In this document: positions 27,369 to 36,138 of the stretch, piece after piece
Numbering within the stretch: the first letter of the stretch is position 1
How the letters are laid out: each line of letters begins with the position of its first letter
NCBI GenBank assembly: GCA_025054775.1
Contig: JANWZA010000030.1
Coordinates: 89,623 to 140,320 of the forward strand
Reading direction: 5' to 3'
Length of the DNA stretch: 50,698 bases
Source: Microscillaceae bacterium
GTDB lineage: Bacteria; Bacteroidota; Bacteroidia; Cytophagales; Microscillaceae
Program-made: the position numbers and the translations under genes
Notes under the pieces: model-generated
What the model saw: the letters and a program-made list of their open reading frames with translations, nothing else
Told to the model about the DNA's origin: nothing
The model's database searches: none

Positions 27369-27833
27369 ATGAAAAAAGCTGTTTCTTATTGTTTTCTTTT
27401 GTTAGCATTGCTAGCCAAAGTAGCCATCACACAAGCCCAAAATTACCAAACTTGGGAGGGGCAGGGTATTCAGTTTTTAGCTCCCAATGGCTTTTCCAAA
27501 GTTTCAGCCGATACCGAAAGATTTGAAGGCAAAGTAGAAGCCTCTAATATTCTCCATTTTGGAGTGTATGCTCTTTCGCAAAGTGTGAACAGCAGTAATA
27601 TTGCCACAAGTTTCAAGACCTTAGCCGAAGAAGCAGGGCTGAAATACGCTGGTACACAAAATTGGGCTATGGGAAACCTAAAAGGAATGTATGCCCAGGG
27701 TACTGTAAGTAACGTTCCTGCTTATTTTGCCGTAGTCTATGATGATAGCGGTAGTACTAAATTCACTGCTTTAATTGTGCATAACAATCCTGCTATGGCT
27801 ATGGCTATGTTGAACAGTTTTAGAAAAAAATAA
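27369..27833 (+). CDS. Small secreted protein of unknown function
   Basis: A 154-residue protein with a clear signal peptide (MKKAVSYCFLLLALLAKVAI, then TQAQ cleavage). The mature 130 residues have an alternating strand/helix pattern (FLAPNGFSKVSADTERFEG, ILHFGVYALSQSVNS, FAVVYDDSGSTKFTALIVH) and end with a helix (MAMAMLNSFRKK). I do not recognise the family. The pattern is reminiscent of proteins reporting surface or stress-related roles, but that is not evidence. It is flanked by its own promoter and terminator. Confidence 0.8.
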   Translation: MKKAVSYCFLLLALLAKVAITQAQNYQTWEGQGIQFLAPNGFSKVSADTERFEGKVEASNILHFGVYALSQSVNSSNIATSFKTLAEEAGLKYAGTQNWAMGNLKGMYAQGTVSNVPAYFAVVYDDSGSTKFTALIVHNNPAMAMAMLNSFRKK

Positions 27834-27850
27834 TTTAGCATTATACTTGC

Positions 27851-27888
27851 AACCTATAAGGTTGCTCATGCCTTATAGGTTTTTTTTA
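27851..27888 (+). terminator. Rho-independent terminator between the secreted protein and the P-type ATPase
   Basis: An 11-bp stem, AACCTATAAGG (27,851-27,861) and CCTTATAGGTT (27,871-27,881), is followed by seven or more T. It ends 18 bases after the stop of the secreted-protein gene. Confidence 0.88.
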
Positions 27889-27909
27889 ATCTACAAACAG
27901 TAATAGTAT

Positions 27910-30549
27910 ATGCTATTCTACCAACTTGCAGCCCAAGAGGTCTTAGCAAAATTAAATACCTCTTTGCAAGGACTTACCCCAGCCGAAGCCCAACAACGTT
28001 TAGAAAAGTATGGGCCTAATTTTTTCCAAACTAAAACCCTTATTCCACACTGGAAAATCTTCTTTGAGCAATTTCGCTCTTTTATCATTTATATCCTATT
28101 TTTTGCTGTTTTGCTCTCCGCTGTGGTACGTGAATACACAGAGGCTATTCTAATTTTGGCTATCTTGATAGCTAATGCCTTAATAGGTTATTTTCAAGAA
28201 ATCAATGCTATTAAGTCAATACAGGCTCTCAAAAACTTTCATATTGTAGAAACAAAAGTTTGTAGAGCAGGCAAATGGATAAAAATTGATGCCAAAAATT
28301 TAGTACCAGGTGATATAATTGCTTTGGAAGCAGGTGATAAAGTTCCTGCTGACTGCCGCATTTTAGAATTCCAAAATTTGAAAGTAGAAGAGTCTGTACT
28401 TACAGGGGAGAGCATGCCCGTTAGTAAAAATGCCCAAAAAATAACCCAAGAGGTAATTATTGCAGAGCAAAAAAATATGCTTTTTACCTCTACCACTATT
28501 ACCGAAGGCAAAGCCGTCGCTGTAGTAACGCATACAGGTATGAAAACTGAAATAGGCAAAATATCTCAAATGGTATTACATACAGAACGCACACTTACTC
28601 CTTTACAAGCCCGTTTAGAAATATTTGGCAAGCAAATTAGCTATGTCGTTTTAGGGATTTGCCTTGTCATTCTCCTTACACAAGGGTACTACGATATAAG
28701 CCGTTTTGGTATTCGGTTAGAAGCCTTTTTTGCTTTTTTCTTCATCGCTATTTCGTTAGCCGTAGCGGCTGTTCCCGAGAGTTTGCCTGTAGTTATTACC
28801 ATAAATTTAAGTATTGGGGTGCAAAAAATGCTCAAAAAAAAGGTATTAGTACGTACCTTGGCTTCCGTAGAAACCCTAGGCTCATGCGATGTTATTTGCA
28901 CTGATAAGACAGGCACACTCACTCAAAATCAAATGACTGTACGGAAAATTTGGATTTGGCAACAAGAAACGCAACTCTTTGGTATAGGCTATGAAATTGA
29001 AGGAGGGCAATTCTTTAGACCTAACCCTGTAGAAGAGTTATTAGTAGAAATTGGCTTTTTCTGCAACAATTCAGTCCTTTACAAGGAAAAAGAGGAGTGG
29101 ATTGTAACAGGAAACCCCACCGAAGCTGCTTTTTTGGTGAGTGCTAGAAAAGGAAATATTGAGGAAAAAAAGTATGTCCGTAAAAATGAAATATTGTTTG
29201 ACTCCGTACGCAAAAAAATGAGCGTATGGGTAGAAAATCAGCAAACAAAAAAAAATTATCTTTTCACAAAAGGTGCCCCTGACCAGGTACTCGCTATTTG
29301 TACCCATTACTTGACAAACGAAAACCAAGTAGAACCGCTTGGGGAAAGTGAAAAGCAACTCATCTTATCTCAAATTAACCATTATTCACAACAAGCCTTA
29401 CGTGTATTGGCTTTCGCTTACAAACCTATTGAACAAGAGACTGACTTTCAAGAAAATAACCTCATTTTTGTAGGCTTACAAGCCCTTGTAGACCCGCCCC
29501 GCCCCGACGTGGCAACAGCAATCAAAAAAACCAAAAAGGCTGGTATTAGGGTAATAATGATAACAGGGGATTACAAAGAAACAGCCAAAGCGATTGGCAA
29601 AGAAGTGGGTATTGAGGGAGAAGTTTTAACAGGAGAGGAACTTAATCGGCTCAATGACAGTGAATTAGAAAGAAAATTACAGCAGAATTACAACATTTTT
29701 GCGCGTGTAGTTCCCGAGCATAAACAACGTATTGTAACAGCTTTGCAAAAATTAGGGCATATCGTAGCTATGACAGGCGACGGCATTAACGATGCCCCTG
29801 CCTTAAAAAAAGCCAACATTGGAGTTGCCGTAGGTTCAGGTACTGAAATAGCCAAAGAAGCCTCCGATTTAATACTTTTAGATAATTCTTTTGCTAATAT
29901 TGTCAATGCTATTGAGGAGGGCAGAGGTATTTATGACAATATACAAAAGGTTATCATGAACTCGCTTGCTATCAACTTTTCAGAAGTGATAGCTATTTTT
30001 ATTACCGTTGTGCTTGGTTGGAACTTACCTCTCACTGCTCTTATGCTCTTGTTTATGAATTTAGTAATTGATGCCGTACCCGCCCTCGCTTTAGCCCTCG
30101 ATCCTCATAATCCAAATATTATGCGAAGAAAACCTAAACCTGCCAACGAAGCTATTTTACCTAAACCTATCCGTAATTTTTTAGTGAGTCTTGCTCTTTT
30201 GGCAGGACTAGGTATGATTTACATTTTTTACGACAAAGGTGGTTTACAACCCAACATGCTGGATTTGGCACGTACCCATGCTTTTCTATTTTTAGCTATT
30301 GCCTCACTTATTTTCATTTTTCAAATTCGGGCTTATTTTGGAGTACCTTTCTTTTCAAATCCCTGGCTTTGGGGCCTGGTAGCCTTTAATATCTTACTTC
30401 AAGTAGTTATTCTCAACATCCCTTTTTTGCGAAATATTTTTCATTTAGTTTCTCCTGAAATGATTGATCTTCAATATGTAGCATACAGTAGTGTCATTCT
30501 GTTAGTGCTTTCTTGGATAGCATTAAAATTACACCCAATTAAACAATAA
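27910..30549 (+). CDS. Cation-transporting P-type ATPase, calcium-pump (P2) type
   Basis: An 879-residue ion pump of the inner membrane. The TGES actuator motif (VLTGESMPVS), the phosphorylation motif CTDKTGTLTQNQ (Asp332), KGAPDQ, VMITGDYKETA and TGDGINDAPALKKA are intact. In M4, PESLP (Glu290) replaces the usual PEGLP, and M6 has N717/D721 in NLVIDAVPAL, so the main Ca-binding residues are kept. Length and the N-terminal cation-ATPase domain fit P2A pumps. Ca2+ export is the likely role; a change in ion preference from the Gly-to-Ser substitution cannot be excluded. A sensor kinase gene starts 12 bases later. Confidence 0.92.
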   Translation: MLFYQLAAQEVLAKLNTSLQGLTPAEAQQRLEKYGPNFFQTKTLIPHWKIFFEQFRSFIIYILFFAVLLSAVVREYTEAILILAILIANALIGYFQEINAIKSIQALKNFHIVETKVCRAGKWIKIDAKNLVPGDIIALEAGDKVPADCRILEFQNLKVEESVLTGESMPVSKNAQKITQEVIIAEQKNMLFTSTTITEGKAVAVVTHTGMKTEIGKISQMVLHTERTLTPLQARLEIFGKQISYVVLGICLVILLTQGYYDISRFGIRLEAFFAFFFIAISLAVAAVPESLPVVITINLSIGVQKMLKKKVLVRTLASVETLGSCDVICTDKTGTLTQNQMTVRKIWIWQQETQLFGIGYEIEGGQFFRPNPVEELLVEIGFFCNNSVLYKEKEEWIVTGNPTEAAFLVSARKGNIEEKKYVRKNEILFDSVRKKMSVWVENQQTKKNYLFTKGAPDQVLAICTHYLTNENQVEPLGESEKQLILSQINHYSQQALRVLAFAYKPIEQETDFQENNLIFVGLQALVDPPRPDVATAIKKTKKAGIRVIMITGDYKETAKAIGKEVGIEGEVLTGEELNRLNDSELERKLQQNYNIFARVVPEHKQRIVTALQKLGHIVAMTGDGINDAPALKKANIGVAVGSGTEIAKEASDLILLDNSFANIVNAIEEGRGIYDNIQKVIMNSLAINFSEVIAIFITVVLGWNLPLTALMLLFMNLVIDAVPALALALDPHNPNIMRRKPKPANEAILPKPIRNFLVSLALLAGLGMIYIFYDKGGLQPNMLDLARTHAFLFLAIASLIFIFQIRAYFGVPFFSNPWLWGLVAFNILLQVVILNIPFLRNIFHLVSPEMIDLQYVAYSSVILLVLSWIALKLHPIKQ

Positions 30550-30561
30550 ATAGCAATTCCT

Positions 30562-31644
30562 ATGGATGCACGTAATATTTCGCTTTTACTATCTGTTACA
30601 ATTGCTTTAATAAGCACCGCTTTTTTATGGATTTTGACCGAAATTAGCCCGCAAGTAGTTATCGTCGCTTTCTTTTTAGACTTCGGAGTTGCTTTTCTCT
30701 TATTTTATTTAAGTTTAGAATTTACTATTCTGCGAGAGATAAATAAAGTGTATGTAGTAATAGACAAATTAAAGAAGAAGGATTTTAAGATTTCACGCAA
30801 AAGTATTTCTTCCTACGTACCTGCTATTCGTAATCTCAATTATCAACTCTATGCTTATGCCTCACAAAAACAACAAGAAATAGAACAACTAAAAAAATTA
30901 GAGGCCTATCGCAGAGAATTTTTAGCTGACGTCTCTCATGAACTCAAAACTCCCATTTTTGCCGCACAAGGTTTCATACATACACTTATTGATGGTGCAA
31001 TGGAAGACCCTGAGGTACGTGATATTTTTTTACAAAAAGCAGCACGCAGTTTAGATAGCCTCACACGCCTCATTGAGGATTTGCTAACAGTTTCTAAAAT
31101 GGAAGCAGGCATTATCAAAATGGATTACACCAATTTTGACATGTACTGGCTCACCACTCAAGTAATAGAACGTTTAGAGGAGAAAGCACGGCAAAAAAAC
31201 ATTACGCTCTCAATTCTCAGGAATGAGAATGAAACTTATTATGTACATGCCGACATTCAGCGAATTATGCAAGTTATGCTCAATTTGGTAAGCAATGCTA
31301 TTAAATACGGCATAGAAAATGGCTGGGTGAAAATTTCTTTACAAAAAAAGGAAGATAAAGTTGAGGTTCAAGTAGAGGACAATGGCTTAGGCATACCTGA
31401 AGAACACCTTGATCGTATTTTTGAGCGATTTTACAGAGTAGAAAAGAGTCGTTCCAAAGACAAGGGTGGCTCAGGATTAGGCTTGGCTATTGTGAAACAT
31501 ATTTTACAAGCACACCAATCAGAGATAAAGGTTGCCAGTCAAGTAAAAAAAGGAACTACTTTTTCGTTTCAGTTACCACAGGCCTCGAGCGTGCCTAGCA
31601 CCGAATTGCAAATGCAAAGACTTTTACAAGAAAATGAGAACTAG
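30562..31644 (+). CDS. Sensor histidine kinase (PhoR-like)
   Basis: A 360-residue membrane kinase. Two transmembrane helices (about 5-28 and 30-55) leave almost no periplasmic loop, so the signal may come from the membrane or from partners. The DHp motif is FLADVSHELKTP (His126). The ATPase has NLVSNAIKYG, DNGLGIP and GGSGLGLAIV, all intact. It lies 12 bases after the P-type ATPase gene, so it is probably co-transcribed. No response regulator is present in the window, so its partner must be elsewhere. Confidence 0.93.
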   Translation: MDARNISLLLSVTIALISTAFLWILTEISPQVVIVAFFLDFGVAFLLFYLSLEFTILREINKVYVVIDKLKKKDFKISRKSISSYVPAIRNLNYQLYAYASQKQQEIEQLKKLEAYRREFLADVSHELKTPIFAAQGFIHTLIDGAMEDPEVRDIFLQKAARSLDSLTRLIEDLLTVSKMEAGIIKMDYTNFDMYWLTTQVIERLEEKARQKNITLSILRNENETYYVHADIQRIMQVMLNLVSNAIKYGIENGWVKISLQKKEDKVEVQVEDNGLGIPEEHLDRIFERFYRVEKSRSKDKGGSGLGLAIVKHILQAHQSEIKVASQVKKGTTFSFQLPQASSVPSTELQMQRLLQENEN

Positions 31645-31677
31645 CCCTTTACGCTTCTTAATTGCTTAACCAAGTGC

Positions 31678-33615
31678 TTAATGAGCATCTACAATTTGTA
31701 TGGGCACGTCAGAAATATCATCAAACAAGAAGAGATATTTAACAATAGCTCCCTGCTCATTGCGAATAGCTGCAGCACTAGCTTTGGTAAAGATTTTATG
31801 ATTAGCACGTCCTTTTAGGAATACGTAATCTGACCATTTGTAGCCACGCGCTAGCGTACTTTTGGCTTCTTCTACTTTTTCATAGGAGTCAAAGATATAT
31901 TCAATGGACATGTTATGAAAGTCTGAACTTTCATAGCGAAGTTTGGCTTCGGTAAGTTCGTTTACATTTGTAATACGAAACTTTTTAGTAGTTTCTATTA
32001 CGAGGTTAGTCATATTAAACAAATACTCTTTTTCTTTGGCTTCGCGTTGGGAGCGTTCTAATGACTCTTGGGTAGCTTGCAACTCTTCCATATTTTGTAG
32101 CATTTCTTCTTCTTGACTTTTCATTTGTTCAGTCATGAGTTTAGACTCTTCCAAAAGTCTGCGGGTGGTTTCGCTAATACGTACTGCTGAAATAGCTGAA
32201 GCAATACTTTCTGCCACTCGCTCTACGAACTCAATTTGGTAAGGCTCAAAAATCTTGAAGGAGGCTAATTCTATTACTCCAAAAACTTGTTCGTTCAATT
32301 TAAGTGGCACAATTAGCAAGCAGTTAGGGTTTGCTTCTCCTAGTCCAGAGGTAATTTTTACGTAATTGTCAGGCACTTCACGCAAGAAGATAGTATTTTT
32401 TTCTTGCCAAGCTTGCCCTGCTAAGCCATCGCCTTTGTAGATTTTTTGTTCTAGGAATTTTTTCTTGTCCCATGCATAGCAAGAGATGAGCGTCATATAA
32501 GGCTCTTCGCTTTCTTGGGTTTCTTCTACGATAAATAGCCCTCCTTGGTTAGCATCTACGTATTTTACCAAGTTGGAGATGAGCGAGTCACCGAGTTGTT
32601 GAATATCGTGGTTGTTTTTACGAATTAAATCACTGAATTTAGCAAAGCCCTCGTTTGCCCAACCACGGCGCCGCTCTTCTTCTGAAACCTTGGCAAGGTT
32701 GTTCCGCATTTCTATGAGTGCATTGCCAAGCACATCTTTTTCACTCAAGGGTTTGTATTGAGCATTATAGTTGCCTTTACCGATATTTTCAGCAAAGCGC
32801 GAAGTTTCCCGAAGGGCATTTACTAATTTATCTGCTGAGGCAGCCATTTCACCGATTTCATCATCTCTAAATTTGATATGTTTTTCTTCTGGGAGTTCTC
32901 CTTGGCTGAGTTTTATGAATATGCTGTTAAGATATTTGATAGGTTTTACGATGTGGTTAGTAATGATAAAAGAAACGATCAAGCCGAATACTAAAAGCAC
33001 CGAACCCAGCCCAATAGTAACGGTACGCAATACATTAAACGAGTTCAAAAGTTTATCTTGAGCCACTTGCGTTTCTATGGTTTTTTGGGTAGAGATGGAG
33101 TCAAGCTTTGCTAATACCTTGTTAGAAATAGGAATGATCTTATCGGCAATATCGGTTTCCGCTACGAGTTTAATTCCGGGGTCTTCATAGTCCTCAAAAT
33201 CTACTAATTCGCTCATGATTTTCTTTTGGATCTTGAGCAGTTTCTCAAATGTTACGAGCACTGAGTCCATAAGTGTTACTTGTTGCTTATTTTTCCAGTA
33301 GCTCATCAAACGGACTAGACGGTCCTTGAACTCGGGGTATTGGATATGCAATTTTTTCAATGCTTCTTTATCTTGGTTACTATCACGGACATATACCCAG
33401 CTAATTATATGTAATTTGGACTGCGTAACCAACAAAGTAAAGTTATTGATTTGCTCTAAAGAAGGGTTTACTACCTCAGAGGCTTCCTTTATGATAGAGG
33501 CACTTTGATTCAGAGTGATTATGCTCAAAACGGCATTGAATAGAAAGAAAAACAAGATGAGCATAAAGCCTCCGAAAATCTGTTGACCTATCTTAAGACT
33601 GCGTAGCTTGAACAT
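31678..33615 (-). CDS. HAMP-GAF-PAS-like membrane sensor without output domain (paralogue 3)
   Basis: A 645-residue sensor. Transmembrane helices at about 12-32 and 193-215 flank a helical periplasmic domain like the 4HB type. HAMP (about 216-270) and a HAMP-like IGKGNYN linker follow, then GAF (about 340-490; GFAKFSDLIR, QGGLFIVEE, SGLG, LLIVPLKLNEQVFGVIELAS). A coiled coil with MEELQATQESLERSQ precedes a PAS-like C-terminal domain. The protein ends about ten residues after it, with no effector. It is the closest of the three paralogues to a chemoreceptor in shape, but the MCP hairpin tip is absent. Its role is unknown. Confidence 0.85.
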   Translation of the reverse strand: MFKLRSLKIGQQIFGGFMLILFFFLFNAVLSIITLNQSASIIKEASEVVNPSLEQINNFTLLVTQSKLHIISWVYVRDSNQDKEALKKLHIQYPEFKDRLVRLMSYWKNKQQVTLMDSVLVTFEKLLKIQKKIMSELVDFEDYEDPGIKLVAETDIADKIIPISNKVLAKLDSISTQKTIETQVAQDKLLNSFNVLRTVTIGLGSVLLVFGLIVSFIITNHIVKPIKYLNSIFIKLSQGELPEEKHIKFRDDEIGEMAASADKLVNALRETSRFAENIGKGNYNAQYKPLSEKDVLGNALIEMRNNLAKVSEEERRRGWANEGFAKFSDLIRKNNHDIQQLGDSLISNLVKYVDANQGGLFIVEETQESEEPYMTLISCYAWDKKKFLEQKIYKGDGLAGQAWQEKNTIFLREVPDNYVKITSGLGEANPNCLLIVPLKLNEQVFGVIELASFKIFEPYQIEFVERVAESIASAISAVRISETTRRLLEESKLMTEQMKSQEEEMLQNMEELQATQESLERSQREAKEKEYLFNMTNLVIETTKKFRITNVNELTEAKLRYESSDFHNMSIEYIFDSYEKVEEAKSTLARGYKWSDYVFLKGRANHKIFTKASAAAIRNEQGAIVKYLFLFDDISDVPIQIVDAH

Positions 33616-33662
33616 AATGTTTGCGTAAGACCGTGATGTTTTTCATTTTATGAAACTAATAG

Positions 33663-33670
33663 CAAAGATA
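33663..33670 (-). promoter_or_regulatory. Candidate -7 element of GAF/PAS sensor 3
   Basis: The minus strand reads TATCTTTG, exact TAnnTTTG, 47 bases before the sensor start. The -33 element is weak. Confidence 0.45.
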
Positions 33671-33756
33671 TAAATAAAATAGAAAACATTGTGCCAATGT
33701 TGTGAATTTTGAAAAAACTATCAAAACCCATAAAACTCTTTTTATTAAAAAATTCC

Positions 33757-33764
33757 TACTTTTG
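33757..33764 (+). promoter_or_regulatory. Candidate -7 element upstream of the 21-bp array and murE
   Basis: TACTTTTG matches TAnnTTTG. If used, it would produce a leader of about 400 bases containing the whole repeat array before murE. No other -7 match was found between here and the murE start. Confidence 0.45.
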
Positions 33765-33806
33765 CCTAACCCTAAGCACAAACCTACTACCCCCATGAAC
33801 ATAAAT

Positions 33807-34142
33807 GTTTACAATAAATAATAAACTATTACAAAGCAATAGTAAACAATTACCATTTAATAGTAAATACTTCAAATTTAATAGTGAATGATTAGAGTAC
33901 AATACCAAATGTTTAGTTTTTAATACTAAGTGATTACTATTTAATAGTAAATATTTACTATTTAATAACAAATGTTTAGTTTTTAACATTAAAAAATATA
34001 CTACCAGCGATAAAAGTATTAACTTTAATATTAAGAAATTAACCTTTAATATTAAGTAATTAACATTAAACGCTAGAAATTTAACATTAAACATCAAAAA
34101 CTTAACATTAAACGTTAAACTCTTAACATTGAATATCAAAAA
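33807..34142 (+). repeat. Array of sixteen 21-bp degenerate units
   Basis: Sixteen consecutive units of 21 bases, with no spacer and no net phase loss over 336 bases, each starting at 33,807 plus a multiple of 21. The loose consensus is nTTAnnnTTTAATAnTAAAn. Examples are ATTACTATTTAATAGTAAAT, TTTAGTTTTTAATACTAAGT and TTAACATTAAACATCAAAAA. Several units are near palindromes, such as TTACTATT-T-AATAGTAA. Later units drift toward TTAACATTAAAC. Exact 21-bp spacing is two helical turns, so binding sites would all face one side of the DNA. It is not a CRISPR array, as there are no variable spacers. Confidence 0.85.
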
Positions 34143-34176
34143 CGTACTTTTTACTATTCATACTTAAACATTTAAA

Positions 34177-35649
34177 ATGAAAAACTTAAACTCTCTTTTA
34201 GATAACTTTCCTTTGCCTTATCAAATCTTACAAGGGGATACCAATTTACAAATTCAAGCTATTCAATTTGACTCTCGCAAGGTGCAAACCGAAGATGTAT
34301 TTGTGGCAGTGCGCGGTACGCAAACCGATGGGCATAGCTACATAAGCCAAGCCATTGAGCGAGGTGCCAAAGTTGTGATTTGCCAAACCCAACCCGCTAC
34401 TTTTGCCGAAGGCGTTACTTACATTCAGACCGAAAACTCTGCTAAATTTTTAGGATTTTTAATGTCTAACTTCTATGATAATCCTTCGCACAAGCTCAAA
34501 GTAGTCGGTGTTACAGGCACAAATGGCAAAACTACTAATGTAACCCTGCTTTATCGCCTGTTCAAAGCCTTAGGCTACAAAGTGGGCTTGCTCTCTACGG
34601 TAGAAAACCGCATTAACGATACCGTGTATCCCGCTACCCTCACTACGCCCGATGTTCACGAACTACATTTACGCCTCGCTCAAATGGTGCAAGAAAAATG
34701 TACTTATTGTTTTATGGAATGTAGCTCTCACGCAATTGTTCAGGAGCGAATTGCAGGAGTGAGGCTTACGGGTGCAGTTTTTACTAATATCTCGCACGAC
34801 CATTTAGACTTCCACGGCACATTTGACAATTACATCAAAGCCAAAAAGAAACTATTTGACGAATTGCCTCATGAAAGTTTTGCATTAACTAATATAGACG
34901 ACAAGCGCGGCCGCATAATGCTACAAAATTGCGTTGCAAAGCTACAAAAGACCTTCGCACTGCGAAGTTTTGCCGATTTTAAGGCAAAAATCATTGAAAA
35001 TACCTTGCACGGGCTTTGTTTAGAGATAGACAACCAAGAAGTTTGGTTTAGGCTGATAGGCAGTTTCAATGCGTATAACCTATTGAGTGTGTATGCTACC
35101 GCCATACTTTTAGGGCAAAAGAGCCACAACGTACTGCAAGCCCTCTCCGAGATAGAACCCGCCCAAGGAAGGTTTGAGCAAATTCGTTCTCCCAAAGGCA
35201 CTATCGGTATCATAGACTATGCCCACACTCCCGATGCCCTGGAAAACGTACTGAAAACCTTGCAAGATATTAAACCACCACACGCCCAAATCATTACCGT
35301 AGTCGGTTGTGGAGGCAACCGCGACACCACCAAACGACCTATCATGGCGGCTATTGCTTGTCAATATAGCGACAGAGTTATCCTCACCTCCGATAATCCA
35401 CGCTTTGAATCTCCCGAAGCCATTTTAGCTGATATGCAAAAAGGTGTTAAGTTCAATCAAAAACACAAAACCCAAACCCTCGTTCTCCGACAGGAAGCCA
35501 TTGCAGAAGCCTGCAAAATCGCCCAACCCAACGACATTATTTTGGTAGCAGGCAAAGGACACGAAACGTACCAAGAAATTGAAGGCATAAAGTACCCTTT
35601 TGATGACCGCGAGGTGCTGCGAAAGGCTTTTGAAAGCCTTCATACTTAG
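34177..35649 (+). CDS. murE: UDP-MurNAc-tripeptide synthetase (meso-diaminopimelate adding)
   Basis: A 490-residue cytosolic Mur ligase adding the third stem-peptide residue in peptidoglycan synthesis. The ATP loop reads VVGVTGTNGKTTN, and the central NISHDHLDFHG and C-terminal DYAHTPDALE and VVGCGGNRDTTKRP segments are standard. The substrate motif is DNPR (in LTSDNPRFES), which is the meso-DAP type rather than the lysine type. The start MKNLNSLLDNFPL is preceded by the 21-bp array. No other mur gene is adjacent here, so it stands outside the usual dcw cluster. Confidence 0.96.
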   Translation: MKNLNSLLDNFPLPYQILQGDTNLQIQAIQFDSRKVQTEDVFVAVRGTQTDGHSYISQAIERGAKVVICQTQPATFAEGVTYIQTENSAKFLGFLMSNFYDNPSHKLKVVGVTGTNGKTTNVTLLYRLFKALGYKVGLLSTVENRINDTVYPATLTTPDVHELHLRLAQMVQEKCTYCFMECSSHAIVQERIAGVRLTGAVFTNISHDHLDFHGTFDNYIKAKKKLFDELPHESFALTNIDDKRGRIMLQNCVAKLQKTFALRSFADFKAKIIENTLHGLCLEIDNQEVWFRLIGSFNAYNLLSVYATAILLGQKSHNVLQALSEIEPAQGRFEQIRSPKGTIGIIDYAHTPDALENVLKTLQDIKPPHAQIITVVGCGGNRDTTKRPIMAAIACQYSDRVILTSDNPRFESPEAILADMQKGVKFNQKHKTQTLVLRQEAIAEACKIAQPNDIILVAGKGHETYQEIEGIKYPFDDREVLRKAFESLHT

Positions 35650-36138
35650 TAAGTGCCAAAGGTTACTTCTTCTTTGTATTTCTCTTGTAGAAAAGTTTGC
35701 TAATGGTTAGCACAAATGAAAGGGCAGGGAGAAGATAATTAGGGCGTTCCTTTTGCCCTTTTCGCCCTAAGGCTCAAAGGGCAAAAGGACGGGCTTTACA
35801 GGGCTTCGCTAACGCTTCGGTGCTTCGCACCAAGCCCTGCAAAGCAGGGCTTGCCCTTTCAATCCCTAACGCAAGAGAACAACTTTTCAACCATTTACCC
35901 ACTCCCCAAAGATTTGTTCATAAAATAGCTAAACCTTCCCTTGAAAAACAAGACCTGCTCTGTATAAAATAAAATCTTCTTTACATTCAAACCCTTATTG
36001 AACACACCTTTAATCACACGCACTAACAAAAACAAACCCATTAACATAAAAGAAAAAAACTAAACCAAGAAAGAGAAAAACTAAACCAACTGCAAAGGAT
36101 ATATTGTTGTATCATCAAAACAATAACCCGTTGAAAGT
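35650..36138. other. Intergenic region with dispersed repeat, copy B
   Basis: About 490 bases between murE and the NUDIX gene. It contains the dispersed repeat at 35,741-35,872, then an AT-rich tail with no recognised motif. No ORF with a convincing start was found. Confidence 0.65.
35741..35872 (+). repeat. Dispersed hairpin-rich intergenic repeat, copy B
   Basis: A 132-base GC-richer block that stands out in AT-rich surroundings. It holds an 11-bp perfect inverted repeat TCCTTTTGCCC (35,748-35,758) / GGGCAAAAGGA (35,779-35,789). A second hairpin is AAGCCCTGC (35,832-35,840) / GCAGGGCTT (35,844-35,852) with an AAA loop. It ends near AATCCCTAACGC. The first half matches, inverted, the block at 15,838-15,897. 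It looks like a REP-like non-coding repeat; mobility by another transposase is only inferred. Confidence 0.75.

Larger units (their letters stand above)
33616..34176. other. Divergent leader region between sensor 3 and murE
   Basis: About 560 bases with a minus-strand promoter motif (33,663-33,670), a plus-strand one (33,757-33,764), a short open frame MNINVYNK (33,795-33,821) and the 21-bp repeat array (33,807-34,142). Only about 35 bases separate the array from the murE start. Confidence 0.7.

Noticed and set aside
33807-34142. CRISPR array interpretation of the 21-bp units
   Set aside because: Units are contiguous with no variable spacers and are degenerate, so this is a tandem repeat, not a CRISPR array. 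No cas genes are present.
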